Positions 55,745 to 64,000 of a DNA stretch of 64,000 nt are shown piece by piece. A model generated the notes under the pieces. The model had not been told where the DNA came from. It did not search any database and saw nothing but the letters and a program-made list of their open reading frames with translations. Position 1 is the first letter of the stretch. The number at the start of each line of letters is the position of its first letter. This stretch comes from Gammaproteobacteria bacterium (GTDB taxonomy: Bacteria; Pseudomonadota; Gammaproteobacteria; Steroidobacterales; Woeseiaceae), in assembly GCA_022600955.1 (NCBI GenBank), contig JAHZJK010000026.1:1-64000 (forward strand), given 5' to 3'. Position numbers and translations under genes: made by a program.

Positions 55745-56761
55745 ATGAATAACAAAATTCTCGTGGTTCTGGTAACTGCAATTCTTGTGACGGCCTTTAC
55801 CCCTGCAAACGCCAGCGCTGCGGACGACGGCGACAAGCAGGCCGTACTGATAACCGGAGCGAGTAGCGGAATCGGGCGTGCAACCGCCGAAAAACTGGCG
55901 GCGGAGGGATATTTCGTTTATGCGGGCGTGCGCAAGGCCGCAGATATCGATGCGCTGAACAAGATCGATGGAGTCATGGCCATTCGCCTTGATGTAACGG
56001 TGCAGAAAGAAATTGACGAAGCGGTCGCGCTCATAAAGTCAGAAGGACGTGGGCTGTGGGGCGTCGTCAATAATGCAGGCATCAATATTATCGATCCGCT
56101 GATAGAGGCAAACGAATCGGATCTCGATTTTCTTTTTGATGTGAATGTTTACGGCGTGTTTCGAGTCACCAAGGCATTTGCGCCACTGGTCATCGAGTCA
56201 AAGGGCCGTATCGTTAACATCAGTTCAATTGCGGGTGTGCTGTCCGGCGGTCTTCCTGCCTACGGCATGTACATGATGAGCAAGCACGCGGTCGAGGCAT
56301 ATACCGACCAGCTGTCATTCGAAATGGCAGCCTTCGGCGTCAAGGTCAGTGCCGTTGAGCCTGGAAACTACCGCTCGGACATTGGCGCGTCACGCTGCAA
56401 GCGAATGATTGCCGCAAGTGTCGACAGACAATACGTGTATTTTGCCGATGTCATGCAGAACTACCTGGATGGCTGCAAAGAGTATATCGCTGAGGGTGGT
56501 GTTTCAGATGACACGCCGCCGGACCGGGTCGTCGACGCAATTCAGCATGCGTTATTTAGTGAAACCCCAAAGGAACACTACCTTGTTGTTCCGGAACAAT
56601 TCCAGGCGATGATTACGATCGGCAAGACGATCGAGGAACTGTTGCACCTGAATCAGGAGCATGAGCACAGTTACTCGCGCGCGCAGCTGATCGAGATGCT
56701 GGACGAGGAATGGGCAATTCTGCGCGGAGAAAAGACTCGCAATTGGGGCGGAGATGACTAG
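55745..56761 (+). CDS. Exported short-chain dehydrogenase/reductase
   Basis: 338 residues with an N-terminal signal-like stretch (ILVVLVTAILVTAFTPANASA) before the SDR domain. Motifs VLITGASSGIGRATAEKL, VVNNAGI, the serine in NISSIAG and the catalytic YMMSKHAVEAY (YxxxK) are intact, and a C-terminal extension after about residue 245 covers a conserved VDAIQHALF helix. It is unusual that a Rossmann enzyme should carry a signal; a tightly bound nucleotide, or a membrane anchor facing the cytoplasm, would explain it. RNWGGDD is the C-terminus. Confidence 0.85.
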   Translation: MNNKILVVLVTAILVTAFTPANASAADDGDKQAVLITGASSGIGRATAEKLAAEGYFVYAGVRKAADIDALNKIDGVMAIRLDVTVQKEIDEAVALIKSEGRGLWGVVNNAGINIIDPLIEANESDLDFLFDVNVYGVFRVTKAFAPLVIESKGRIVNISSIAGVLSGGLPAYGMYMMSKHAVEAYTDQLSFEMAAFGVKVSAVEPGNYRSDIGASRCKRMIAASVDRQYVYFADVMQNYLDGCKEYIAEGGVSDDTPPDRVVDAIQHALFSETPKEHYLVVPEQFQAMITIGKTIEELLHLNQEHEHSYSRAQLIEMLDEEWAILRGEKTRNWGGDD

Positions 56762-56800
56762 TTTGCCACTGCGCTCAAACGTGCATTTTGGAGTCTTGCC

Positions 56801-57313
56801 ATGTTTTTCGATTTGAGAGCGCTCGCTCCATGCATTGTTTTGTTTCTGTCGGCGATGACTCTGGCGGATTCAACCGAGCCTGTTGATGCAACAGTCGCGT
56901 TTGACCAAGGCGAGGACCTGGCATTTGTTGACGAGATTATCGTCGTTGAAAAAAAGAGTATCGGCCAGCTTCGGATTGCACTGAACAGGGCAGATGACCG
57001 GGTGTTTGCTCTTTACAATGAGCGCAACACGAATGATTCGCTCGATATGATCTGCAAAAAGGAAACGAGAATTGGCAGCCAGATCAAGTACCGGGTGTGC
57101 AAATCATCGCTGCACCGGCAAACAGAAAGTGAAATAGCGTCCGATGCTCTGGAGGGTGCTGAAGTATCAACAGCGGGAGTGCCGGCCGGACATTACGGCA
57201 AAGTTCGGGCCAACATGGCGAAGCTGATGTCCGAACACCCGGAGCTGGCCAAAGCTGTCTTGCGACGGGCTGAATTACGGCTCGCTATTGCCGAGCAGAA
57301 AAGCAAAAAATAA
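56801..57313 (+). CDS. Exported hypothetical protein
   Basis: 170 residues with a signal peptide ending near residue 22 (SAMTLAD). The core (IIVVEKKSIGQLRIALNRADDRVFALYNERNTNDSLDMICKK in parts: IGQLRIALNRADDRVFALYN) is predicted helical with two cysteines (MICKKE, RVCKSS) about 16 residues apart. The C-terminal helix (VRANMAKLMSEHPELAKAVLRR) is charged. It resembles a family of exported proteins seen in gammaproteobacteria whose function I cannot name. It precedes the convergent fdsA stop by 17 nt. Confidence 0.7.
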   Translation: MFFDLRALAPCIVLFLSAMTLADSTEPVDATVAFDQGEDLAFVDEIIVVEKKSIGQLRIALNRADDRVFALYNERNTNDSLDMICKKETRIGSQIKYRVCKSSLHRQTESEIASDALEGAEVSTAGVPAGHYGKVRANMAKLMSEHPELAKAVLRRAELRLAIAEQKSKK

Positions 57314-57330
57314 CCGCGCCGCATCGACGG

Positions 57331-60165
57331 CTAGTTTGTTTCAGCAATCCGCCCTTGCTTGCCCGCTCGTTCAGCAAATTCGTCCTGCCAGCTGGAACGA
57401 TGTTGGGCGGGAGCAATCTGCACTGCCGTAACCTTGTACTCCGGACAGTTGGTCGCCCAGTCACTGTACTCGGTAGTCACGACATTCGCCCCGGTCTCCG
57501 GGTTGTGGAACGTGGTGTAAACAACGCCCGGCTTGACTCGAGTCGTAATCATCGCGCGTAGCGTGATGTCACCTTTGCGGCTCGCCAACGACACAAGCTC
57601 ACCGTCACGCACACCACGAGTCTCAGCATCGTGAGGATGTACCTCAAGCACATCCTCGTCATGCCAGACATTGTTGTCAGTACGGCGTGTTTGTGCACCG
57701 ACGTTGTACTGCGACAGGATCCGCCCGGTCGTCAGCAACAGCGGAAACTTGCGGTTGGTCTTTTCTTCTGTCGGCACATAGTCAGTCTCGACAAACAAGC
57801 CCTTACCGCGCACGAATTGCTCAATGTGCATTATCGGCGTTCCCAGTGGCGCGTCGGCATTGCACGGCCATTGCACGCTGCCAATCTCGTCCAGCATCTT
57901 GAAGCTGACATTGCGGAAGGTCGGCGTGAGTTCGGCTATTTCATCCATAATCGCGGCCGACGATTCATAGTGCATGTCATAGCCCATGGCAATAGCGAGT
58001 TCCTGAGTAATCTGCCACTCGTCCTTGCCTTGCCGCGCGGGCATAACGGGCCGCACGCGATTGATGCGTCGCTCAGCGTTAGTAAAGGTGCCATCCTTCT
58101 CAAGGAACGACGTGCCCGGAAGGAACACATGGGCGAACTTGGCTGTCTCGTTGAGGAACAGGTCCTGAACGACAATGCACTCCATGTTGCTTAGCGCGGC
58201 TTCGACGTGGTGGGTATTCGGGTCTGACTGTGCGAGGTCTTCGCCCTGGATGTACATTCCCATGAATTCACCCGCGCAAGCAGCATCGAACATGTTAGGA
58301 ATACGAAAGCCGGGCTCAGGATCGATAGTGATGCCCCAGTGCTGCTCGAATTGTGTCCGCACATCATCACCCGATACGTGCCGGTAGCCTGGCAACTCGT
58401 GCGGGAACGAGCCCATATCGCAGGAGCCCTGCACGTTATTCTGGCCGCGCAGCGGATTTACACCGACGCCAGATCGTCCAATGTTGCCGGTCGCCATCGC
58501 CAGGTTGGCCATACCCATAACCATGGTCGATCCCTGGCTGTGCTCGGTGACGCCGAGTCCGTAATAGATTGATCCATTGCGGGCGCCACCGTACAGTCGC
58601 GCGGCTGCACGGATTGTCTCGGCATCGACGCCAGCGACTTTCGCCACTGCCTCAGGCGAGTTTTCGGGTTTGAGAATCATCGCCTTCCAGGCTTCGAATG
58701 ATTCCATGTCGCAGCGTTCTTCAACGTAGGCCTTATCGACAAGACCTTCGCTGACTATCACATGTGCGAGCGCATTGACGACCGGGACATTGGTGCCCGG
58801 TGACAGGGCTATGTGATGTTCCGCACTAATGTGTGCGGAGCGCACCAACCCGATTTCGCGCGGGTCAATGACAATCAGTTTTGCACCTTCCCGCAGGCGA
58901 CGTTTCATCTGTGAAGCAAAAACCGGGTGCGCAGCCGTCGGGTTGGCGCCGATCACCACCATCACGTCGGTATCCATGACGCTGTCGAAGGGTTGCGTGC
59001 CAGCAGATGTACCCAGCGTCGTTTTGAGTCCATATCCCGTCGGGGAGTGGCATACGCGCGCGCAGGTATCCACGTTGTTGTTGCCCATGGCGGCACGTAC
59101 AAATTTCTGCACGACATAGACTTCTTCGTTGGTGCAGCGAGATGACGTGATACCACCAACAGACTTGCGACCGTACTTGTCCTGTATTTCCTTAAAACGC
59201 CTGGCACTGTATTGAATCGCTTCGTCCCAGCTTACTTCTCGCCACGGGTCTGAAGTGTTTTCGCGGATCATTGGATTCATGACACGTTCTTTATGCGATG
59301 CATAGCCCCAGGCGAAACGGCCTTTAACACAACTGTGGCCATGATTTGCTTCGCCATCCTTGTAGGGTGTCATGCGCACGACCTGGTCGCCTTTCATTTC
59401 GGCCTGGAACGAGCAGCCGACACCACAGTACGCACAGGTGGTCACAACAGAGTGATCGGGCTGGCCATGCTCGACGATGCTTTTTTCCATGAGCGTGGCT
59501 GTCGGGCATGCCTGTACGCAGGCGCCACAAGAGACGCATTCAGAGTCCAGAAAGTCTTCGCTGATGCCGGATGAGACCTTGGAGTTGAAGCCGCGCCCTT
59601 CAATCGTCAATGCAAAGGTACCTTGCACTTCATCACAGGCGCGTACGCAGCGTGAGCAGACGATGCATTTGGACGCGTCGAACTGGAAGTAGGGATTACT
59701 GGCGTCTACAGGGGCGTCGAGATGATTCTCGCCGTCAAAGCCATAACGAACGTCACGGAGACCGACGGCGCCGGCCATATCCTGAAGTTCGCAGTCGCCG
59801 TTTGCGGAGCAAGTCAGGCAATCCAGCGGGTGGTCAGAGATATACAGTTCCATGACATTGCGGCGCAACTTCGACAGCGCATTGGTCTGCGTACGGATCT
59901 TCATGCCAGGCTCGACCGGCGTAGTGCAGGAAGCCGGGTAACCTTTTCGGCCTTCGACCTCGACGAGACACATGCGGCAGCTGCCAAACGGCTTCAGGCT
60001 ATCGGTTGCGCAGAGTTTCGGAATGTCGACACCGGACTCACGTGCCGCGCGCAGGATGCTGCTTCCGGCGTTGACCGTGGCGGGCAGGCCGTCAATCTCA
60101 ACTTGAACCGTTTCAGCACTGCTGCTTGCCGGTGTACCCAGGTCTTTCTGTCGGACTTTGTTCAT
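57331..60165 (-). CDS. fdsA: NAD-dependent formate dehydrogenase, molybdenum subunit
   Basis: Oxidises formate to CO2. 944 residues. In order: 2Fe-2S at C52, C63, C66, C80; an NuoG-like HPLDCLTCSANGDC (112-125); two 4Fe-4S of CIVCSRCVRAC and CVSCGACVQAC (about 167-220); a 4Fe-4S at CAYCGVGC with C280; and bis-molybdopterin domains. The active-site residue is cysteine in RVCHSPTG (C372), not selenocysteine. The whole chain is one intact frame. Downstream no fdsD is found. It ends 17 nt from a convergent gene. Confidence 0.96.
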   Translation of the reverse strand: MNKVRQKDLGTPASSSAETVQVEIDGLPATVNAGSSILRAARESGVDIPKLCATDSLKPFGSCRMCLVEVEGRKGYPASCTTPVEPGMKIRTQTNALSKLRRNVMELYISDHPLDCLTCSANGDCELQDMAGAVGLRDVRYGFDGENHLDAPVDASNPYFQFDASKCIVCSRCVRACDEVQGTFALTIEGRGFNSKVSSGISEDFLDSECVSCGACVQACPTATLMEKSIVEHGQPDHSVVTTCAYCGVGCSFQAEMKGDQVVRMTPYKDGEANHGHSCVKGRFAWGYASHKERVMNPMIRENTSDPWREVSWDEAIQYSARRFKEIQDKYGRKSVGGITSSRCTNEEVYVVQKFVRAAMGNNNVDTCARVCHSPTGYGLKTTLGTSAGTQPFDSVMDTDVMVVIGANPTAAHPVFASQMKRRLREGAKLIVIDPREIGLVRSAHISAEHHIALSPGTNVPVVNALAHVIVSEGLVDKAYVEERCDMESFEAWKAMILKPENSPEAVAKVAGVDAETIRAAARLYGGARNGSIYYGLGVTEHSQGSTMVMGMANLAMATGNIGRSGVGVNPLRGQNNVQGSCDMGSFPHELPGYRHVSGDDVRTQFEQHWGITIDPEPGFRIPNMFDAACAGEFMGMYIQGEDLAQSDPNTHHVEAALSNMECIVVQDLFLNETAKFAHVFLPGTSFLEKDGTFTNAERRINRVRPVMPARQGKDEWQITQELAIAMGYDMHYESSAAIMDEIAELTPTFRNVSFKMLDEIGSVQWPCNADAPLGTPIMHIEQFVRGKGLFVETDYVPTEEKTNRKFPLLLTTGRILSQYNVGAQTRRTDNNVWHDEDVLEVHPHDAETRGVRDGELVSLASRKGDITLRAMITTRVKPGVVYTTFHNPETGANVVTTEYSDWATNCPEYKVTAVQIAPAQHRSSWQDEFAERAGKQGRIAETN

Positions 60166-60168
60166 TGC

Positions 60169-61716
60169 CTAACCCTCAGCTGAGGACGCAAAGTCCTCTG
60201 CAAAGTATTTTAGAACACTTCTAACCGGATAGGGGGTCATTCCACCCATTGCACATAAGGACGCACCTTCCATTGTGTCGCACAGATCGACCAGCAGGTC
60301 GTAGTTTTCGTCGCGTTTTTCGCCAGCGATGAGCTTGTCAATGACTTCTGCGCCACGCGTTGAGCCAATGCGGCAGGGTGTGCATTTTCCGCAGGACTCA
60401 ATCGCACAGAACTCCATCGCAAACCGCGCCAGTTCCGCCATATTCGCTGTGTCATCGAAAACTACGATGCCGCCGTGGCCGATCATCGCGCCAATCTCCA
60501 TGAATGCCTCGTAGTCCATGACAACGTCCAGTTGTTGCGTGGGAATGTAGGCGCCTAGCGGACCACCGACCTGCACAGCCTTAACGGGTCGCCCGCTGGC
60601 TGTGCCGCCCCCATATTCTTCGATCAATTCGCGCAGCGTGACGCCGAAGGCTTTCTCGACCATGCCACCGCGCTTGATATTGCCTGCGAGTTGAAACGCG
60701 AGTGTACCCTTGGAACGGTTCACGCCCATTCCGGCGTAGCGCTCGGCGCCCAGCTTGATGATGTTGGGAACTGAAGCGAGTGATACCACGTTGTTCACAA
60801 TCGTCGGCTTGCCAAACAAGCCCTCCAATGCGGGCAACGGTGGCTTGTAGCGGACGATGCCCTTTTTTCCTTCAAGACTCTCCAGCATCGCTGTTTCTTC
60901 GCCGCAGACATATGAGCCCGCACCGAGGTGCAGCTCAATGTCGAAGTCAAAACCGCTGTCCTGAATGTTGCCGCCCAGCCAGCCGGCACCGCGTGCTGTA
61001 TCAATTGCGCGCGTCAATACTGAGTGCGCCAATGGATACTCGGAGCGCAGATATATGTAGCCCTTCGACGCGCCCACTGCAAAACCGGCAATCGTCATCG
61101 ACTCGATCAGGCCGAGTGGGTCACCCTCCATGAGCAGGCGATCGGAGAATGTGCCACTGTCGCCTTCGTCAGCGTTGCAGGCGATGTACTTCTGCTCGCC
61201 GGGAGCATCCGCAACAGTGCGCCACTTGATGCCGGTTGGAAAGCCGGCGCCACCGCGGCCGCGGAGTCCCGAGTCGGCAACTGCCGTCAACACCGATTCC
61301 TGCCCGTCCGCGAAAGCTTGCAAAAGGGCTTTGAATCCGTTGTGTGCGAGGAAGTCATCAAGCGACAGGGGGTTAACGAGCCCGCAGCGCCAAAACGTCC
61401 AGCGATCCTGAGAAATCAGGTAGTCGATCTCCGTGGTCGGGCCGAGTCGCCGCGGGTGCTCTCCGCCATTGACCAGATCCGCGCGGAACAGACCCTCAAC
61501 ATCACTCGCCTCAACATTGCCATAAGCGATGCGCGTGCCGTCTACCTCGACTTCGAGTAGTGGCTCAAGCCAACTGGCGCCCCAGGACCCATTACGTATC
61601 AGCTCAACGTCGATACTGTTTTTCTTGGCAAGACGTGCGACCTCAAGTGCCACTTCGTCGGCACCCATGGAAACGGCGGCCGTTTCCCGTGGCACGTAAA
61701 TGCGTGTGCGCGCCAT
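60169..61716 (-). CDS. fdsB: NAD-dependent formate dehydrogenase, NADH-producing subunit
   Basis: The 515-residue diaphorase subunit, related to NuoF. After a thioredoxin-like N-terminal part (about 1-125) come the FMN/NADH motifs LRGRGGAGFPTGIKW and ADEGDSGTFSDRLLMEGDP and the 4Fe-4S site ESCGKCTPCRIGSTRG with a fourth cysteine in ASLCAMGGMTPYP. It transfers electrons from formate to NAD in the cytoplasm. The ATG overlaps the fdsG stop by one base; fdsA starts 3 nt beyond its end. Confidence 0.95.
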   Translation of the reverse strand: MARTRIYVPRETAAVSMGADEVALEVARLAKKNSIDVELIRNGSWGASWLEPLLEVEVDGTRIAYGNVEASDVEGLFRADLVNGGEHPRRLGPTTEIDYLISQDRWTFWRCGLVNPLSLDDFLAHNGFKALLQAFADGQESVLTAVADSGLRGRGGAGFPTGIKWRTVADAPGEQKYIACNADEGDSGTFSDRLLMEGDPLGLIESMTIAGFAVGASKGYIYLRSEYPLAHSVLTRAIDTARGAGWLGGNIQDSGFDFDIELHLGAGSYVCGEETAMLESLEGKKGIVRYKPPLPALEGLFGKPTIVNNVVSLASVPNIIKLGAERYAGMGVNRSKGTLAFQLAGNIKRGGMVEKAFGVTLRELIEEYGGGTASGRPVKAVQVGGPLGAYIPTQQLDVVMDYEAFMEIGAMIGHGGIVVFDDTANMAELARFAMEFCAIESCGKCTPCRIGSTRGAEVIDKLIAGEKRDENYDLLVDLCDTMEGASLCAMGGMTPYPVRSVLKYFAEDFASSAEG

Positions 61717-62180
61717 CAGTCAGCACCTCGCAGGTTTTCCAGAAGAGCATTGAAGCGTTGCTCGTCGACTCGGCCGATCGTCTTGCCATCCACCATAACC
61801 GCAGGCGCGCAGGCGCAATTGCCAAGGCAATACACAGGCTCCAGCGTGATGTCGTTCTCGGTATCATGAAAACTCATCGCGAGCGTTTTCTTGGCGTACT
61901 CGGTTAGTGCATTGCTGCCCATAGCCTGGCAAGCCTCGGCCTGGCAAATCTTTATGATGTGCCTGCCGGGCTCTTCCGTCCTGAAATCGTGGTAGTACTG
62001 CACAACGCCATGCACGTCAGCACGCGACAGGTTGAGCTCATCAGCAAGTTGCCGAATCGTCTCTTCGGGGAGCCAGCCAAAGCGGCCAATAATCGTCTGC
62101 AGAATCTGCACCAGTAACTCCGGACGCGCATTGTGCTCTGCAACGATCTCACTCGTGGTTTGTTTGTCGATTGTTGCCAT
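61716..62180 (-). CDS. fdsG: NAD-dependent formate dehydrogenase, 2Fe-2S subunit
   Basis: 154 residues, NuoE-like. The thioredoxin-fold 2Fe-2S site uses CQAEACQAMG and CLGNCACAPAVMVDG. Helices at the start (VQILQTIIGRFGWLPEETIRQLADELNL in part) are usual for this subunit. It completes the FdsGBA module that links the molybdenum subunit to NAD. The gene overlaps fdhD before (TAATG) and fdsB after (TGATG) by single bases. Confidence 0.95.
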   Translation of the reverse strand: MATIDKQTTSEIVAEHNARPELLVQILQTIIGRFGWLPEETIRQLADELNLSRADVHGVVQYYHDFRTEEPGRHIIKICQAEACQAMGSNALTEYAKKTLAMSFHDTENDITLEPVYCLGNCACAPAVMVDGKTIGRVDEQRFNALLENLRGAD

Positions 62181-63022
62181 TAGCTAATTCGTTCCCCGGC
62201 TGAATAAATATTAAACGCGTCGCCACGCAGGAAGCCGACCAGCGTGACATCGAATTCTTGCGCGAGCCGCACGGCGAGACTCGATGGTGCACTGACGGCG
62301 GCTAGCAGTGGAATACCGGCGACGAGGGTTTTCTGCAGCAGTTCAAAGCTGGCCCGGCCCGACACAATAAGGCCGCAGTCAGCTGCCGGAAGACGCTCTT
62401 CCTGCAACAGTGCACCGACAACCTTGTCTACGGCATTGTGGCGACCGACATCCTCTCGTACAACCTCTATATCGCCATGTGAATTGAAGGCGGCTGCGGC
62501 GTGCAGCCCCCCCGTTTCCTTAAACGTCGCTTGCTGATCACGCAGGGCGTCCGGAAGTCCGATGAGTGCCGTCCTCGAGAATTGTCGCTTGATCATAGTC
62601 AGGCGCGTCGCGCCAATGACACGCAGTGCATCCAGTGAAGATTTGCCGCACACGCCGCAACTGGAGGTGGTGTAAAAGTTGCGCTGCAATCTTTCCAGGT
62701 CCGGTATGACGCCGTCCGCCAGATCGATGCGAATGATATTGCGGTTGCCGCTGTCCGGCGCCGCAGGACCGCTGTGGTCTATCGCGACGACATCGCTGTT
62801 GCTGCAAATAATCGATTCTGAATACAGAAAGCCAAGCGCCAGTTCTGCATCGTTGCCCGGTGTTCTCATGGTAACGGACACGCTTGTGGCCGTGCGACCA
62901 GCAGGCACGGAATAGCCAACGCGTATTTCGAGCGGCTCTTCAACAGCAACACGATCCGTCACGGATTGCGCAGAATCGCCGCGAACTTTGCGGATATCGA
63001 TGGCCAGACTGAGATCGGTCAT
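62180..63022 (-). CDS. fdhD: Formate dehydrogenase cofactor sulfurtransferase
   Basis: 280 residues. Needed to sulfurate the molybdenum cofactor of formate dehydrogenase. The two cysteines of the transfer loop are in TSSCGVCGKSSLDAL (CGVC), and DVGRHNAVDKVVGALL and IVSGRASFELLQKTLVAGIPLLAAVSAPSSLAV (in part) follow. The ATG at 63020-63022 is used; the longer frame to 63100 has a poor N-terminus. It is the first gene of the fds operon here, which differs from the more usual fdsGBACD order, and a Fur-like box lies 60 nt upstream. Confidence 0.93.
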   Translation of the reverse strand: MTDLSLAIDIRKVRGDSAQSVTDRVAVEEPLEIRVGYSVPAGRTATSVSVTMRTPGNDAELALGFLYSESIICSNSDVVAIDHSGPAAPDSGNRNIIRIDLADGVIPDLERLQRNFYTTSSCGVCGKSSLDALRVIGATRLTMIKRQFSRTALIGLPDALRDQQATFKETGGLHAAAAFNSHGDIEVVREDVGRHNAVDKVVGALLQEERLPAADCGLIVSGRASFELLQKTLVAGIPLLAAVSAPSSLAVRLAQEFDVTLVGFLRGDAFNIYSAGERIS

Positions 63023-63081
63023 AAGGCTCTGAAACCGGAAACGGGCGAGCAGTATATCCCAGTGGTGCGGCCTCTGGCCCG

Positions 63082-63099
63082 TAATGAGAATCGTTCTCA
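63082..63099. promoter_or_regulatory. Fur-like box upstream of the fds operon
   Basis: TAATGAGAATCGTTCTCA. TGAGAA and TTCTCA form a six-base dyad around TCG, and it matches the core TAATGATAATCATTATC in all but a few places, close to the Pseudomonas-type AATGAGAATCATTCTC. It is between fdhD (divergent) and the HiPIP gene; 60 nt from the fdhD ATG, 143 nt from the HiPIP start. Confidence 0.6.
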
Positions 63100-63241
63100 A
63101 AAGTTGAACAATTTTCTATGTGAAACCGTTGTGCTGACGTTCAGGAAACTGCATTAGAATGCCCGCCGGACTGAATTAGAATAATGTCACCAGCCTGGCT
63201 GGTGCAGATCGAATTTCATTTGTTTTTTTGAGGAGATTCCC

Positions 63242-63565
63242 TTGAGCAAGATTGCACGCCGCAAATTTATTCAACTGTCAGCTGTTGCAGCTGCCGGTGC
63301 GTTCGCTACAACCGGTCGCGAGGCTCTCGCGGCGGATATGCCGCAATTGTCTGAAGACGATCCGATGGCAAAAGCCATGAAGTACACCCATGACGCATCC
63401 AGTGTTGATCCGGCTTCGCGTAATAATCCGGCAGCCGAGCAGAATTGCGCAAATTGCGCTCTGATTCAGGGTGCTGATGGCGAAGCATGGCGCCCTTGCC
63501 AGATCTTTCCTGGCAAAGCTGTTGCAGCCGCTGGCTGGTGTTCAGTGTGGGCACCGAAAGCCTGA
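63242..63565 (+). CDS. High-potential iron-sulfur protein (HiPIP)
   Basis: A 107-residue periplasmic electron carrier with one 4Fe-4S cluster. The Tat signal ARRKFIQLSAVAAAGAFA (RRKFIQ at residues 6-11) leads to a mature domain with the four cysteine ligands in QNCANCALIQG, WRPCQIFPG and AAGWCSVWAPKA. TTG is the start, preceded by GAGGAG. It may accept electrons from sulfite dehydrogenase, a cytochrome bc1 or other donors in this window and hand them to an oxidase; the donor is not shown. Confidence 0.95.
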   Translation: MSKIARRKFIQLSAVAAAGAFATTGREALAADMPQLSEDDPMAKAMKYTHDASSVDPASRNNPAAEQNCANCALIQGADGEAWRPCQIFPGKAVAAAGWCSVWAPKA

Positions 63566-63586
63566 CAGGCAGTTCACAAGCAGAAC

Positions 63587-63615
63587 AAAACGCCGGCCTT
63601 TGAGCCGGCGTTTTT
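63587..63615 (+). terminator. Rho-independent terminator after HiPIP
   Basis: CGCCGGC (63591-63597) and GCCGGCG (63604-63610) form seven perfect pairs around CTTTGA, with AAAA before and TTTTT after. It ends the HiPIP transcript and, with flanking A and T runs, could also work on the other strand. Confidence 0.92.
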
Positions 63616-63620
63616 GTGTG

Positions 63621-63626
63621 TACAAT
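63621..63626 (+). promoter_or_regulatory. -10 box for the aminotransferase (candidate)
   Basis: TACAAT, 46 nt before the GTG start and right after the terminator. No good -35 at the usual spacing (TTGAGC at 63600 is 15 nt away and within the terminator stem). Confidence 0.35.
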
Positions 63627-63671
63627 GCGCGCGTAATGACCCGTCGTAAAAGGCCCTAACGGAGAGATCCC

Positions 63672-64000
63672 GTGTTTGAAACACTGCAACCCGCACCCGC
63701 AGACGCCATCCTGAAACTCATCGCCGAGAGCAAGGCGGACGATCGCCCGGAAAAGGTCGATCTTGGGATTGGTGTGTACTTCACCGAAGATGGCAGAACC
63801 CCGGTTCTTGATGTCGTCAAAAGAGCGGAGCAGCGGCTTTTTGATATGCAGCAAACGAAAGCCTATCTGGGTACAGCGGGGTCTCCGGACTTTAACGCGG
63901 CTATGCAGCAACAGACGTTTGCGACCTCTGCTTTTGACGACCGCCTCGTTACGGTCCAGGCACCCGGTGGCTCCGGTTCGCTGCGAGTCGCAGCCGGTCT
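63672..64000 (+). CDS. Aromatic/aspartate aminotransferase, N-terminal part (runs off the window)
   Basis: A PLP-dependent class I aminotransferase. The 109 visible codons begin MFETLQPAPADAILKLIAE, then VDLGIGVYFTEDGRTPVLDVVKRAEQ and KAYLGTAGSPDFNAAMQQQ, typical of the TyrB/AspC branch, and continue into the QAPGGSGSLRVAAGL cofactor loop (GGSGSLR). The lysine and other PLP contacts are beyond the end. The start is GTG with GGAGAGA upstream. Aspartate against aromatic preference cannot be told from this part. Confidence 0.9.
   Translation, partial: MFETLQPAPADAILKLIAESKADDRPEKVDLGIGVYFTEDGRTPVLDVVKRAEQRLFDMQQTKAYLGTAGSPDFNAAMQQQTFATSAFDDRLVTVQAPGGSGSLRVAAG

Noticed and set aside
57331..60165. 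Selenocysteine in the formate dehydrogenase
   Set aside because: The active-site codon position reads cysteine (RVCHSPTG) and the frame has no internal TGA.

Overview
The window is a compact chromosomal segment (roughly 55% GC by eye) from an aerobic, respiratory gammaproteobacterium. The gene set (TonB receptor, monomeric NADP isocitrate dehydrogenase, Pseudomonas-type hut genes, cytochrome-linked urate oxidase, HiPIP, NAD-linked formate dehydrogenase, periplasmic sulfite dehydrogenase) fits a marine or sediment mixotroph, possibly near the Woeseiaceae; that placement is inference. I saw no rRNA, tRNA, CRISPR array, transposase or prophage gene. No stretch over 300 bases lacks a gene. Genes are packed, with many 1-4 nt overlaps inside operons and several overlapping convergent pairs.

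Layout. 1-952: start of a TonB-dependent receptor with a cupin gene upstream of it. 991-6401: an SDR, then a deoxynucleoside operon (deoD, deoC, an acetaldehyde-type ALDH, a half-length ALDH-like protein without a catalytic cysteine, and a membrane-anchored unknown). 6349-12679: adenosine/PfkB kinase, DUF4956 membrane protein with an alpha/beta-fold partner lacking its nucleophile, an exported CotH-like protein, a divergent exported PPP phosphatase with a degenerate kinase-like tail, and a RidA lipoprotein. 12769-23242: a ten-gene purine catabolic operon from guanine and xanthine to ureidoglycolate (uraH, xdhABC, puuD, puuE, uraD, alc, allA, guaD). 23239-30177: icd, osmC, CBS protein, glycerate kinase, two divergent phosphoribosyltransferase paralogues, LOG nucleotide hydrolase, small acidic protein. 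30374-34985: a structured leader before a peroxiredoxin-like gene and cytochrome b561, then thiolase, nitroreductase, SIMPL and membrane proteins.

34977-41843: GNAT, methyltransferase-like membrane protein, S10 peptidase, membrane hydrolase, VOC protein, then a two-gene unit of a cytochrome-porin fusion and a surface-type diheme lipoprotein, and a gene broken by an in-frame TGA. 41886-50474: complete histidine utilisation (hutI with a linked MFS transporter; hutF-C-U-H-G), with a HutC-like operator in the divergent promoter. 50471-57313: sulfite dehydrogenase and its cytochrome, coupled to hutG; then small membrane, redox and hypothetical genes. 57331-63022: fdhD-fdsG-fdsB-fdsA with a Fur-like box upstream. 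63242-64000: HiPIP, a terminator, and the start of an aromatic/aspartate aminotransferase.

How it fits together. Salvage and breakdown of nucleosides, purines and histidine supply carbon and nitrogen, while xanthine dehydrogenase, urate oxidase, sulfite dehydrogenase, formate dehydrogenase, cytochrome b561, HiPIP and the cytochrome-porin feed or tap the respiratory chain. The strongest candidates for something undescribed are the exported kinase-like/phosphatase pair (9235-12233), the cytochrome-porin plus diheme lipoprotein (38932-41229), the leader whose upstream arm pairs with the Shine-Dalgarno of the peroxiredoxin gene and is repeated in sense at the next gene (30374-31180), and two genes whose only well-placed start is a CTG overlapping the previous stop (CTGA).
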